The notes beneath the pieces are model-generated. The model was not told where the DNA came from and searched no databases. It worked only from the letters and a program-made list of their open reading frames with translations. A stretch of DNA of 64,000 nt from Spirogloea muscicola (taxonomy: Eukaryota; Streptophyta; Zygnematophyceae; Spirogloeales; Spirogloeaceae): NCBI GenBank assembly GCA_009602725.1, contig WELB01000047.1:614028-678027 (forward strand). Direction: 5' to 3'. Shown here piece after piece: positions 41,050 to 53,200 of the stretch. Numbering within the stretch: position 1 is the first letter of the stretch; every line of letters starts with the position of its first letter. The translations under genes and the position numbers were made by a program.

Positions 41050-41750
41050 TGTTCTGGGCTGACTATTCACAACCCGCCCCCATTACGAAGAACAGGGAAA
41101 GCGGAAAAGCCCAACTTCGTCTCCAGGGGGGGGAGGCCGGGGTTGCGGGCCGGGAAGCTCCGGCTCCCCGGGAGACGCGGGGCGGTAGTTGGGGCGGGCG
41201 CACCGGCCGCGGGAGGAGCGGCGGGAACTGCGGTCGCACGTGCAAGGTCGGGTGCTCGTGCCCGTGTCGGCCGGCAGCGCCGACCCCGTTGGCCCGGATC
41301 TCCGGCTCGTGCGGGGCTTTCACGTCTGGGCGGCGCTACGCGACGGACGTGCGCCCCCTTGGCTGCTGCCGCCAGGGTGGGGGTTCGTGCCTCGGCACGT
41401 TCGAGGGCCCCCGGGGGGGGCCCGTCTCTTTCCAGCTGGCGTTCACTGCCGCTCCTCAAATGTCGGCAGCCGCCGGGCTGAGATCTCCGCACGGCACGTC
41501 CTGCGCTCCTCCCAGCCGCGGCGTGCGCTTTCGCTGTTGCGCCATGGACCATCTCCGACAGGCCGCCGAGCCCCCCCCCCGCCCCACGGCGCTGTTGCTG
41601 TCGCTGCGCCGCCCCCACCTGTGCCACCCCACTAGCGGCGCTCTCGTCGGCGCGGCCCCAGGGCCCAGTGTCGGACCTCGTTCGTGGCGGCCTCGGCCTT
41701 CGCCTTCACGCACTCCCCGTGCCTAGGCCCCTGTGGCATACCCTGCCCAC
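41050..41750. other. GC-rich island without a supported gene
   Basis: Open frames exist on both strands (for example 41,627-41,067 minus, 41,189-41,635 plus), as expected from high GC. None has a recognisable domain. A plus-strand frame is Cys/Arg-rich (GCSCPC), but this is weak. Confidence 0.3.
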
Positions 41751-43170
41751 GTTCAGGCCTGACGGGCCTCCGTCTGCTCTGCTTGCGAAAGCTGGAGCTG
41801 GTGAGGCTTGACGGTCTCTGTCGCTCTTTGGCCCGCCCCCGCCCCCTTTGGAAGAGCTCACTCCTTCACCAGTCTCACCCTGGACTTCTGCGGCTGTTAG
41901 ACAGAAAGTTGATGTTTGGCCAGTCGCAGTGTTTAGAATTTGCTGAGTGCTTTGCGCTCTCGTGCTGGAGCTACCCCCTTCCCCCTTGACTTCGTGGTCA
42001 TCTTCTTCTTGGAGCTGACCTTCCGCAGCCTTGTTCAATTGTCCCTCTTCCCAGCCTTTGAAGTGCATAGATGTTCCACACATTTCACGTCCGCAATTTC
42101 CTCCATCTTGCAACATACGCGTTGCCCTCAAGGGACGCTTGCTCTGTTGCAGCGTCAACATCCTACACACCTGCATCCCTTCTTGCTTGATCTGAGAATA
42201 AAATGTCCTGCTCAATAACAGGACTGCAAGCTAGTCAATACCATCAAAGACGTCACTGGAGGTGACTTCCTTGTAATCGGTACTGACTTGTGTGTATGGG
42301 CCCTGCTTCTTCTGATTGTGAGCAGCGGCTTGCCCCTTGTCATATGGCTTCTGTGTGGGTAGCTTCTTGGTGCCTCCCTATCTATCCATCATAATGATCA
42401 TCAGTGCGCATTTCACATCCTCGACCCAAGCACCTCGCCCATTCTTATGCCAACCTCATCATCAAGGTGCGCAGAGCCCGACTTGATGCATGCCAATGCA
42501 GTCTGCTTAGATTCATCGGTGAGAATGACAATGATGCTAGATACGATGTGAGCTCAGAAATTTGCGAGTATCTAGATCACTCCACATCTGTGCCCAGTGA
42601 CTCAACACCATCCCTTTCTCTACTGTTGGCAGCAGAGGCACCGATGAGTCGGAGATAGCCTCAAACTGAAGATTTGCAGCTAGCTGCGCCAGCCATCTGA
42701 CATGAAGCTTTTAGAAAGAAGTCTTCTGATATAGCCTTGGGCTAGCAGCAGTGCCCTGCACGATTATTGGCCAACTCTTACTCGATCCTCCTGGGCTGGC
42801 TTCCTCCCAGCCAAGGCCTAGCACCACTCAGTCACATGCAGCCTGCTACAAAGCAGCAAGTACATTGTAGTGTAGTCTCTTAGTGTAGCTGCTATTGCTA
42901 GCTTGGTAGGCCACTTCAGTCAACGCTGGTGCCTTTCCATTAGCGATGGTTCCTGCCTTTGTTTGGAAGGCCTCCTAGCCACTGCCCCAGTGATGAAGGT
43001 CACCATCTCTCTTTTCTGGCGCCTTACTTAAGATCTCCCTGCTAGACACCAGCAAGCTGAAGTAAAGCATCAGCCCGATGTTGCGGTGAGCGAATAAGGG
43101 CCCGCTTGACCGTGATAGATGTGTTGTAAGTGTTTTGCCCCTTCCTCTCTTCCCCCTATCTCGTCTTACT
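41751..43170. other. Unrecognised DNA with one LINE hairpin
   Basis: The only feature seen is a tail hairpin GGGCTGGCTTCCTCCCAGCC at about 42,792-42,811. An 84-codon frame at 42,404-42,658 has no recognised similarity. Confidence 0.35.
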
Positions 43171-44815
43171 TGTTGGGCTGGCCTTCTCAAAGCCAGTGCC
43201 TCTTCGTTGGTACAACACGTTCTTACACTGGATGAGCTGTCTCGTGCGGAATGAAGTGCGGTCACGGCCACGTTTATGTGTGCCACGGCGACGTCTGCGG
43301 TCCAGTACCGGGCTCCGCCTGGACCGACCGTACGTTCAGCGGAGCCGACGCGGGCGCACGTGTCCCTGCAAGTGGCCGGCCTGTGACTTGCACGCGCGCG
43401 GACGGCCAATCTAATCGGCCGTATCTGAGCCGTCGATCTCGGCCCCGGTCGGGAAGGAGGCCGGCCGGTAGCGGTGGAAGACCCACGAGGGCTGGGCGGG
43501 CGAACATCACGTGGCGAGGTACCCGAGAGCTTGAGCGGGCAGACACGTTTCAATGGCAGGTCAACGGATGTCAAAGAAGTCAAAGGGCGTTGGCCGCTTG
43601 CAGGTCGGGCCTTGTGAAGGTCAAGGGCAGGTACTTAGGGGCTAAGTGGAAGGACACCTGTACTAAGTTCAAGTGGATGCCGCTAGGAGGTGAATCGAGT
43701 GGCTAGTTGTGGCTGTTGCCCACTATGTCTGAAGACGAGTCATGCCAGAGCTGTTTTCGGAAATGTGTGCCAGGCCGCACATAAGGGCTTGAGCTTGGCC
43801 TTGAATTCCACAGCCCGTATGGCAATGCCCATAACCTTCCAGCCCCTCGTTCTGGAGCCAAACTCGCCTAGGCGCTGAAGGCTGTGAGCAGCCAGCCCAA
43901 GTTGAATGCAAACAGGATGTTGGAGCCGGGCAATACCAGCAGCGTAGGCTAGCGCAGCAGAGTGGAAGGCACAAGAACAGGATGTCGAGTATGTCTAGGA
44001 CGCTTCAATTGGCTCGTTGTGAGAGGCGTAACTGATGGTCAGTCTAACGTTGAGGAGCTTGCCAATGACAATGTTACATGTCCAAGCACTATGCTGAGGC
44101 TACCAATTGAGCTTGCTGGGGTAATAGATTCTCGTAATTGTGGACGTCCACCAACGATAGATGCACTGAACATCGCTCGGGTCCAGGCTTGTGCCAGCTT
44201 GGTGATGGACTTGAGATTGAAATTCGAGTCCCACGATTCTAAGGGGCCCTCCCTTGCAGCACAGCTAACACGGCTATTTTACTCGGTTGTTGGCAAAATG
44301 CAGAGTTGGGATTGCATGTCGCGTTTTCTTTTGGCATCCCAGCAACCATCTCTCGCAAGCTTTCCAGTCAACAAGTGGCAGCCATTTACAGTATACCTTG
44401 CGATACCAGATGTGCTGGTCAATATCTGCTCTTAAAGAACAACTAGCTCTTGAACATCTAGTCATGTTTGCTCTCTATACTTGGAATACTATCTAACAAG
44501 TGCTTTCCATACCGACAATCTAAGCAATCTCATCTGGGGCAGATACAAACTGGAACTACCAAGCCACTCCATGCATGCAATCGCTAAAGAAAGTAATATC
44601 CAGAAAAGCAACAGCTTGCAATCCATATTGGCGACTTTTGAAACAGCAAGGTAGCGTATCTTTCCGCCGCAGCCTACTTGTGAATCTTGGATGTTGGCCT
44701 ATATGACGACTTCGAATCAAGGAAGTCGAGTCCCTACAGAGTCAAGAAAAGCCTCGTAAGGTGAAGGCAGCTCATTTAGGCAGCTTATTTACAACCAGTA
44801 AGCAAAACTCCTAGT
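43171..44815 (+). other. Two unassigned plus-strand frames
   Basis: After a tail hairpin at about 43,175-43,200, the frames 43,251-43,706 (151 codons, Arg-rich) and 43,962-44,435 (157 codons, ELANDNVTCPSTMLRLPIEL and KWQPFTVYLAIPDVL) are long for this base composition. No family is recognised and no splice joins are evident, so they are reported as possible coding sequence only. A minus-strand tail hairpin scrap is at about 43,880-43,897. Confidence 0.2.
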
Positions 44816-47800
44816 TCATGTCACAATCTTAATGTACTTGGACACCAGCAACATTGATAAAGAACAGCCCTCCCTTTGCAAGGACAGACTGCAGTGTAAG
44901 AGCAGATGGCACGAGCGAACAAAGACAATGCCGACCTGGCTCATGACCGCGAGGCCCTGGTCTGCAAGGTATTTATCGTTGTAAAACTTGCTCAGATGCC
45001 GCGTTCCACTATCGCACAGAATTGTGACGATTGTGCTGCCGGGACCCAGAAGCTGCGCGACACGGACGGCGCCCACACAATTGAGCGCCGAAGAGCTCCC
45101 CAGGAATAGGCCGTCTTTAGCAAGGAGGTATCTGCAGGCCACAGTCATGCCTTCTTCAGCTTCTCTCGCTTTTTCACGGTTCTGGACTTTCCAAAGCTAC
45201 TGCAAGCTACTTCAGCACTTCAAGAAGCAACAGAAGAATGTCAATAAGAACAAGACACTCTATTTCCGCTGCGTGTCACGGGCAGATCATGTAAATATAT
45301 GAGCATTTCGGGATGGTCTGTGAAGCATGGCCTCTGTAAAGGTCTGTGGCCAAGCAAGACATCTCTCCTCCACAAATACTGCAATCACTAATCCAGGGCA
45401 AGGTACTCAGCGATTCGTCAATGCTCGTCGGTATGCAGCGTACCTGGCCATGTCCAGTGTCTCCTGGTCGGTACCTTGGAATGCACCATCGAGTCGGGCA
45501 GCGGCAAAGTTCGACGTGAGTCTGTTAAGCCCGACGCCCTCAATCACTGTGTCAAACGGATTGCGCATCCGCCGGCCCTCGGCCTCCTCTCGGGTGTACA
45601 TGACGCCCCTCGTCACGCGGTTGTACAGGCCTGACCCGGGCGGGTCGACCAAGTAACACTTGATTGCTGGGTCCCTGTCCTGCACAAGCCCGCTTCTGAT
45701 TACAACACGCCGCTTACTACAGTAATTGAAATTGGTCAATCAAGCAGAAGTCTGAAAAGTTGGAAAGCACACCAATGCTTGTTTACTTCATGCATTTGAT
45801 GTAATGTATTTGGCTGGATAAGCAGGAGGACATGCATGATGTGCCCTGTGCAAAAGCGCTAGCCACGATATTCATGACAAAGCTAGATCTCGCTAAATGA
45901 TTCAGCATTGAGCGGGCGCTCACCTTCAGGAAGCACGAGACGCCGGCAAGCGTGCCGCCGGTGCCTGCCGATGCCACGAAGGCGTCGAGGTTGCCGCTGG
46001 TCTGCTGCCAGATCTCGGGGCCGGTGCCGCTGTAGTGTGCACGGAAGTTGGCCAGGTTCTCAAACTGGTCTGCAAAGAAACCGGCCCCTGGCAGCACCTC
46101 GCCTGCCTCCCCACTGCCCAAGAGAGGCAAGGTGATAATCAGCAATTAATAATCAGCAATTACATGTTTTGAGGAGCTCTTTCTGTTCCTGTTATCGCAT
46201 TCTGCGTATACCAGTCATACATTTGAGAGTTGGGTTGCTGGCCCTAGCACGAGCCCAAGCCTGATAGCAATGTCAATGCCAGCGCTGAGAGCACCGGCAA
46301 GCCCTGCAAGCCCAACAGATTGACCGCTTCTGGCATTCCATTGCTGTTGTCTCTGTAAGATTGGCTTAGTGGCCCACTTGCAGACTGTTGCAGCAGCACT
46401 TATGCCTATTATTTACTAAAACGAATTCCTGCATTCAGCCCAAACTGCATATCGCATACCTAAGATCTAGACGTAGACCTCAACCCTGATCTAAGACTAA
46501 GCTAAAAAGACAGGCTAGCCATGAGCCCTGGCCCTCTGCCCTTATTTGGAAGGATGTCGTCTTCAAGAAGCCTTCCTATTTGCATCTCAAAATCAGCACA
46601 GCCAAGAAGAGCGTGTGGTGACTAAAGGCTACTGAGACGAACTTGACATCAAAGCCCCAGCCAGGCTGAATGCTAGACTAATGCAAATACATGTAGAGGG
46701 AGTTGACAACAACCCTCTGATCATCCAGAGAGCCACCTCACCTGCCGGCAAAAGCGGCAGCGTTGGCACGGCGCCTCGCAACGTTGACAAAGTGGTCGCG
46801 GTGGGTGATGGACACAGGCCGCACCTGCTCCACCTCCGCGCCCAGCGCCACCAGAAGCTCCGCCTGCCGGCAGCGTGCCGCCAAAGAGGACATGCATGAG
46901 CTGCGGAGGACATCTAACTGAAACTTCTCTCTCCCAGCATGCGGAGGACGAAAGCGCAAATTGGCACACTACAGTAGTCCTCAGTCCGTCAGGTTTGCAG
47001 TCTTCGTGATGATACGACTCTAGTCTAGGAATAGTATATGGACTTTATTGGGCAGGTTGTCAATGTCTGCACTTATACTGAGTCAATGAAGGTATACAAT
47101 AAAGACCCACTATCCAGTTAGCGTAAGTGAACTTGCCCAATGAACTAGGACTCAGGGCGTAGGTCCAGGCTGCACACCTTCTCGGCAGCTGCATCGTCGG
47201 GCATGGCTACAAAGCAGCGGCATCCATAGGCAAGAGCGACAGCGGCGAGGCTAATGCCTGTGCTGCCGGATGTGCCCTCCACAACGAGGCCGCCCGCGGC
47301 GAGCTGGCGCGACGCCAGGGCCTCGGCAACGATCTGCTTCGCCACACGGTCCTTGACGCTGCCGCACGGGTTGAGGAACTCGCACTTGCCCAGAATCTGT
47401 GCCCACACCACACTGTATCAGATTGATTAGCAAAACAATTTCAAGTTTCGAAGAACTGATGCTTAATGCCAAGCTGAAGCTCTTTGGGAAGTTGGGTTTG
47501 GCTTCGTTTGGGAAGTCGAGCACTGACACTCATCTTGGAGCAGAGATATGGCGCCGCACCTGGCAGCCGGTGGCGTCGGAGAGGCTGCGGATGCGGACGA
47601 GAGGCGTGTTCCCAATGGCGCCCAGAAGGCCGTCAACGACTGGCGGGGGCAGGCTGCCGGAAACGGAGGCGCCCAACCGCTGCTCGCTGAGCTCAAGGCC
47701 GGGTTTAGCTGCGGTTTCGCCATCATGGGTCTCCGAGCTACTGGCCAGCGCCCGCCTTCTGCCGATAGTGTACCCGATTGCGATTGCGGCAGCTAACGCG

Positions 47801-47850
47801 GCGGCAGCAGAGGCGGCGAGCAGGAGCGGCACCGCCGTGCCGCTGCGCAT
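44816..47850 (-). CDS. Membrane-anchored cysteine synthase-like enzyme
   Basis: A PLP enzyme of the cysteine synthase / cystathionine beta-synthase fold family, closest in motifs to the eukaryotic cysteine synthase 2 group. Six exons fit: 47,850-47,560; 47,396-47,178; 46,863-46,742; 46,113-45,924; 45,679-45,444; 45,131-44,816 (457 residues, all GT-AG, phases consistent). Residues about 7-27 (VPLLLAASAAAALAAAIAIG) form an N-terminal membrane segment followed by Arg-rich residues. GNTPLVRI marks the start of the catalytic domain; K112 in NPCGSVKDR is the expected PLP lysine; EGTSGSTGIS is the substrate loop; GTGGT binds the cofactor phosphate; GFFADQFENLANF and LFLGSSSALN are further family motifs. 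The frame upstream of 47,850 has no ATG. The last 30 residues are longer than usual, so the true end may involve another splice. Confidence 0.88.
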
Positions 47851-48180
47851 GTGGTCGCGGCGGCGGTGGGCTTCCTGGGCTCGGGCGCAGAAAAGGCGTG
47901 CGGTGCGCCTGAAATTGAAAGGGAGGCCCAACTCTAGCCTTACAAATGTCCTGTTAACTGGGTAATGAGCTGGCTAAGGGGGACACTAGTATCCCCGAGT
48001 GAGCACATGCATATCTGACATGCTATACCGAGGCGCCAAACCACCACTACGGAAGCCATTAGCCTGGGCTAACGCACGACCAGAACGCTGGTGTATCGCG
48101 AGTGCCTGGGAGCGCTGTAAACTCAATGATAGTCGCATTCTATAGCATGCAACTACTGATTAGAGGTTACTGAAAGTCCG
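47851..48180 (-). mobile_element. Leader of the cysteine synthase gene and a LINE C-terminus
   Basis: Next to the gene leader, the minus strand at 48,130-47,986 carries a decayed LINE C-terminus ending L-T-R-G-Y-TAG. The stop lies between CACT (47,984-47,987) and AGTG (47,998-48,001), the stop-codon stem-loop with different arms from the other subfamilies. Confidence 0.5.
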
Positions 48181-48199
48181 CTTGCTGCTGTCTCAGTCC

Positions 48200-48545
48200 T
48201 TGGCACTCAGGCTCCTTCAGACCTTGTCCATTCCTTTGGGCTGGCTTTCTTCCTTGTCCATTCTTTTTTGGGTTGGCTTTGCCAGCCGCTCTTCTCTATG
48301 GGCGAGCACTTTCTTCTTTGGGCTGGCCTCTCCCTCCTGCATCGTCTTTGTGTTTTGCAGTGTTTTGTAGTGTAGTCCTATTTCCGGCTCCTCATTCTTT
48401 GGCTTTGGACATTGTCCATTCATTTCTGGGCTGGCTTTGCCAGCCCCACTTCTCTATGGGCGAGCACGTTCTTGTTTGGGCTGGCCTCTCCCTCCTGCAT
48501 CGTCTCTGTGTTTTGCAGTGTTTTGTAGTGTAGTCCTTTCCCGGC
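48200..48545 (+). mobile_element. Tandem B-type LINE tails
   Basis: Hairpins at about 48,238, 48,271-48,290, 48,321, 48,428-48,447 and 48,478. Two of them share the same 3' UTR words (GTGTTTTGCAGTGTTTTGTA) and both end in the GGGCGAGCAC motif, so one tail has inserted next to another repeatedly. Confidence 0.7.
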
Positions 48546-49251
48546 TGCTCTCAGCCTCCTCCCCTGGGGCGGCGGCGTGGCTATCAGCGCTTCCACTCCA
48601 CGCGGCGCTCACAATGCCTGACGAGGTCTTCCGGACGGCGGTCCACCGGCTCTTGGGCCTCCTTCCCCCCTGCCTCGTGGGCGTCCCTCAATGCGAGTGC
48701 GGTGCCCGACACGATGATCCTGCGGAGCTGGCCGCCCACATGCTCCGTTGCGCCCACGGGGGGGAGCGGACCGCTTCGCATGACCTCCTGCGCGACGGTA
48801 TGCAGGGGGTGTTTTCGGAGGCGGGCTTCAAGGTTGCGGTAGAGAACTCCTCAATCATGCCCATTCAGCTGGGCGCGGACGGCCAGCCCCATACGCGACG
48901 CGCTGACCTGGTCGCCATCCCTCCCGGCGGCGGTCCCCGCATCATCGCTGATGTGGTGACAACAGACTGCATCGACTCCGCCAACCCCACCAGATCGGCG
49001 TCGTTGGCAGGGCACGCGGTCGGCCAGGCGGCCCGCGGCAAGGAGCGAAAATACGCTGATCACCCGGTGGGGGATGAATTCGCGGCCCTGGCGATGGATG
49101 TACACGGGGCTTTCGGCAGCCGCTGGCTGGATCTCATTCAGCGGCTTGCTCGCCAGGCCATTGACCGGCGGCCGGGTCTGCCAGGGGCGATGCCCGGCTT
49201 CAACGCCGCCGGGTCGCTCGCACAAGTCTTCCGCATGCGCCTGGCCGTATC
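48546..49251 (+). mobile_element. LINE-B: zinc knuckle and endonuclease-like module (to gap)
   Basis: The best preserved module in the window; the frame is open from 48,437 into the gap. From MPDEVFRTAVHRLLGLLPPC (48,614) it reads the zinc knuckle CECG...HMLRC, ERTASHDLLRDGMQGVF, AGFKVAVENSSIMPIQ, then RRADLVAIPPGGGPRIIADV (R-A-D and the second Asp 14 residues apart, as in restriction-like endonucleases of LINEs), KYADHPVGDEFAALAMDVHG and FNAAGSLAQVFRMRLAV, where the assembly gap begins. This order is known at the C-terminus of many LINE polyproteins downstream of reverse transcriptase. No reverse transcriptase part precedes it, so this copy too is 5'-truncated. Confidence 0.88.
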
Positions 49252-50038
49252 NNNNNNNNNNNNNNNNNNNNNNNNNNNNNNNNNNNNNNNNNNNNNNNNN
49301 NNNNNNNNNNNNNNNNNNNNNNNNNNNNNNNNNNNNNNNNNNNNNNNNNNNNNNNNNNNNNNNNNNNNNNNNNNNNNNNNNNNNNNNNNNNNNNNNNNNN
49401 NNNNNNNNNNNNNNNNNNNNNNNNNNNNNNNNNNNNNNNNNNNNNNNNNNNNNNNNNNNNNNNNNNNNNNNNNNNNNNNNNNNNNNNNNNNNNNNNNNNN
49501 NNNNNNNNNNNNNNNNNNNNNNNNNNNNNNNNNNNNNNNNNNNNNNNNNNNNNNNNNNNNNNNNNNNNNNNNNNNNNNNNNNNNNNNNNNNNNNNNNNNN
49601 NNNNNNNNNNNNNNNNNNNNNNNNNNNNNNNNNNNNNNNNNNNNNNNNNNNNNNNNNNNNNNNNNNNNNNNNNNNNNNNNNNNNNNNNNNNNNNNNNNNN
49701 NNNNNNNNNNNNNNNNNNNNNNNNNNNNNNNNNNNNNNNNNNNNNNNNNNNNNNNNNNNNNNNNNNNNNNNNNNNNNNNNNNNNNNNNNNNNNNNNNNNN
49801 NNNNNNNNNNNNNNNNNNNNNNNNNNNNNNNNNNNNNNNNNNNNNNNNNNNNNNNNNNNNNNNNNNNNNNNNNNNNNNNNNNNNNNNNNNNNNNNNNNNN
49901 NNNNNNNNNNNNNNNNNNNNNNNNNNNNNNNNNNNNNNNNNNNNNNNNNNNNNNNNNNNNNNNNNNNNNNNNNNNNNNNNNNNNNNNNNNNNNNNNNNNN
50001 NNNNNNNNNNNNNNNNNNNNNNNNNNNNNNNNNNNNNN
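49252..50038. other. Assembly gap (787 N)
   Basis: Separates the LINE-B frame from an A homopolymer. The end of the LINE and the upstream flank of the ERV-thioredoxin gene are hidden. Confidence 0.99.

Positions 50039-50104
<66 letters not shown>
50039..50104. repeat. Poly-A run of 66 bases at the gap edge
   Basis: Uninterrupted A directly after the gap and about 145 bases before the ERV-thioredoxin start codon. Other LINE tails in this window do not end in poly-A, so it is more likely a homopolymer or assembly artefact than a LINE tail. Confidence 0.9.
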
Positions 50105-50109
<5 letters not shown>

Positions 50110-50248
50110 GCCGCCGCGCCCCTTCGCGCTCGCGGCGCTCGCGGCGCGCCTCCAGGCCGCGCTTGGCTGGCCTCGCCGGGCCGTGGAGCCACCTGCACTG
50201 CCCTGACTGCCCGGCGAGGCTGCCGCCGAGCGGCCCCTGGCATTCGTC

Positions 50249-53200
50249 ATGACGGCCGTCCATCGCCTCAAGTCCGTGGACTTCTACAGGTCAGGACGAC
50301 CAGCTGCCTGACGAGACCTCCTTTCGATGTTATCGTGGCAGGGATTTGTGCCCCTGCGTAAGTTCCAGCACAGTGACTCTAATGATCAGGAGTTGTCACT
50401 TAGGGAGTCTGTCGAGTATTTGTGTTAACAGGAGCATCAGGCTGAGTCGCAGTCTATCTCGGATCGTAGGTCTTCAAATGCCTGGTCGATACGGACTCTG
50501 CAGCAAGGCATCCAGGTTCCCAGCAGGACTAGGGCTGGCCCTTGAGTCTGTCCCGGTTGTCCTTTCCATTGTTTGAAAGGCGGCATGGTGATGTCAGTGA
50601 GACGACCAGTCCAACTTTCTCCACCATCTCTTGCGACCATTGTTCCGTGTACAAAGCAGGACCTTCAGCCCTCTGGACCTAATTACAGAGTCTGTCTTAG
50701 ATGACACCTTTTTAGCAGCACACAGGGACTAGAGGAGGTTGAATATGTGCAGTCGGTGCGGCATGGTCTGCTGATTCTGCATCGTCCATTACATTGCTCG
50801 CAGGAAGATTCCCAGGGACTTGACTGAAGCCTCTCTCTCAGGAGGGGGTCTGTCCATCATTGCTGCCGTGTCTATGGTCCTCCTCTTTGTCCTTGTAAGC
50901 CCTCTGTCACCCTCCTGCCTACTGCCAGTTGAGTCAACGTCGTCCGTGTTTGGGCACGGAAGGCAGCTGACCCCTACGGAAGATGTGAATGAATCCACAA
51001 AGTTACAATATTCAGACAAAGGCAACTACAAATTACTGTTTCTCTATTCTTGCAGAGACCTTAGGGGTTGAGGGCCCATGCCCTTCTTGTGACTGAGCCT
51101 GGATGCCTCCTTGCAGGAACTTAAGTCATACCTGTCCATATCAACAACGACAGCGGTTGTGGTCGACCGCTGTAATGACGGTGACTTGTTGCGCATCAAC
51201 TTCAATTTCAGGTGACCAACAACCATTGCAGTTTGTCCTTGTTGACATCGGTCCTTGCATGAGGTAGCTATAGGCGTGTGCTTCCAAGTTGCTGATAAGT
51301 GCAGGCCTCCCTCATTCGCCCCTCCCTTGACTTGCGAAATCTATGCAGCTTTCCTGCACTGTCGTGCGAGTTTGCATCAGTTGACGTCAGCGACGTCCTG
51401 GGCACTGTAAGTTGTAATCGTTGTTCCTGGCTCAAGATATGTCTTTGATGACCAAGTGGCAGAAGTCTAGCAATCTTTGTTATTGCAAGGAAGGTTTACA
51501 AGTGTGTCCCTGTAAGCATGTGTCCCTTTCTCATAGCAAACACTTCAGGCTTGTGCTGACCATATCAGAGCCAGCAGAGGAGTATGTCAATGCAGCCCTA
51601 AAGCGGTTCTCATCTTCTGATCGCATCTTGGGAAGTTGCATATAAATCACTTGCTTGTGAGCAGCGACGTAAGAAAGTGAATCGTTTTTTCATCACAACT
51701 AAGCACTTGCAAAGAGCAAACTCTGTTTAGGAGCTTACATCCTTCCTATTGCTTTTCAGCATAGATTCAACCTTACAAAAACAGTACGCAAGTATCCCAT
51801 CAACCAGCACCTTGAAGTGGTTGGCCCTGAGCACCACCCTGACCCTGTACCTGTCACAAATAAGCACGGAGACGAGCACCACGACCGCCAGCTTGCTGAG
51901 ATGAAGCATGGTGTCTACGATGACGGCAATCTGGAAGGAGCCCTTGTGTTAACGGACGACAACTTTGACCACTACGTTGCAGAGTGGGTTCTTTTCATTG
52001 CTTGTATACCTTCCCTGCCAGGCTGAAGCATTCCAAAGTCAAGGCCATGTTTCGATGTGTCACCCCACAAGCGCACACGCTCATTCGATGACTATGTTGT
52101 GAGTTGACTGAGTAGCTGTTGCACTGCAACTGTGTGCCGCTGGACGCATGTGGCTAGTTGGTCAGTCAGGCCAGCCTGTCAAATGCAGCCTCTCAAGTCC
52201 TGACAGGAGTCATTCTCTTCTGATTGTCTGCTTAGACAGGTACCCAGTGGTTTTTGTGAACTTTTTCGCGCCTTGGTGCCCGTGGTGCCAACGCCTGGTC
52301 AGTCTCACCTGACTTACTGCGAGCCTGAGGCAACTCCTGCTATCTGCCTAGACATCTCAATAAGTGCAGCAGATAAGAGAGGCATCTAAACAACGTGCTG
52401 ATTACGCAAGGCCACTCTCCAGGTACAGGTGCATGCAAGCATTCATGAAATGAGAGGAGGCAGAGTGCTTTTGCACTTACACAATGTCATTTATGGGTTT
52501 GCAGGAGCCTTCCTGGGAAAAAGCCTCAAAGATCATGGCAGCCAAGTATGCACTAGTATAGTGTAACATGTCAAGAGCGGCACTGGGTTATCAGCTCATT
52601 TTACGAAATGCTACAGATTACCTTTGTGCTTCTTGCAACTGGCGTCTTCAGCAGGCTCTGTTTGCGAGCTTCTCTTTGGACAACTTTGGCTTGGATTTAC
52701 ATGTATTGAGTCAGCAAGACGTTGAACGCACCTCTAGAAGCTCAGGTCTCTGCATGGTAATCTTCGCTCGCTATTAGGTACAACCCTGAAGCAGATGGAA
52801 GGATACGGCTGGCTAAGGTTGACTGCACGATACATCAGAATCTATGTAGGAGGTAGGTCTTTCTTCCTGGGTCATATAGCGCAAATAAGTAGCTATGCAT
52901 CGCTTTCACGAAACATCATTCTGGGGGTGTTAGATCTTTCATGATAGCCGTTAGCAAGTGTCAGTCGTTTGTCTAGAAGGTGGAGTCTCTGCCTCTGATT
53001 CTGAGAGCTTGGCTTCCAATATATAGGCTTTAGGGTACAGCGTTTCGGGTTCTGCTTTGGACTGAGAGGCAAGTAAGGAGTTGCTGTGGTGACATTTATT
53101 TCTGTCTGGCGCAGCCACCATATACAGGGGTTTCCTTCCCTTCGTATCTTTCGGATGGGGCAGAATATTCGAGACATTCATGGGCAACATGATCACGAGT

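Noticed and set aside
47851-47931. N-terminal extension of the cysteine synthase-like protein to 47,931
   Set aside because: That frame opens with TTG, not ATG. The first ATG in frame is at 47,850 and leaves a sensible membrane anchor.
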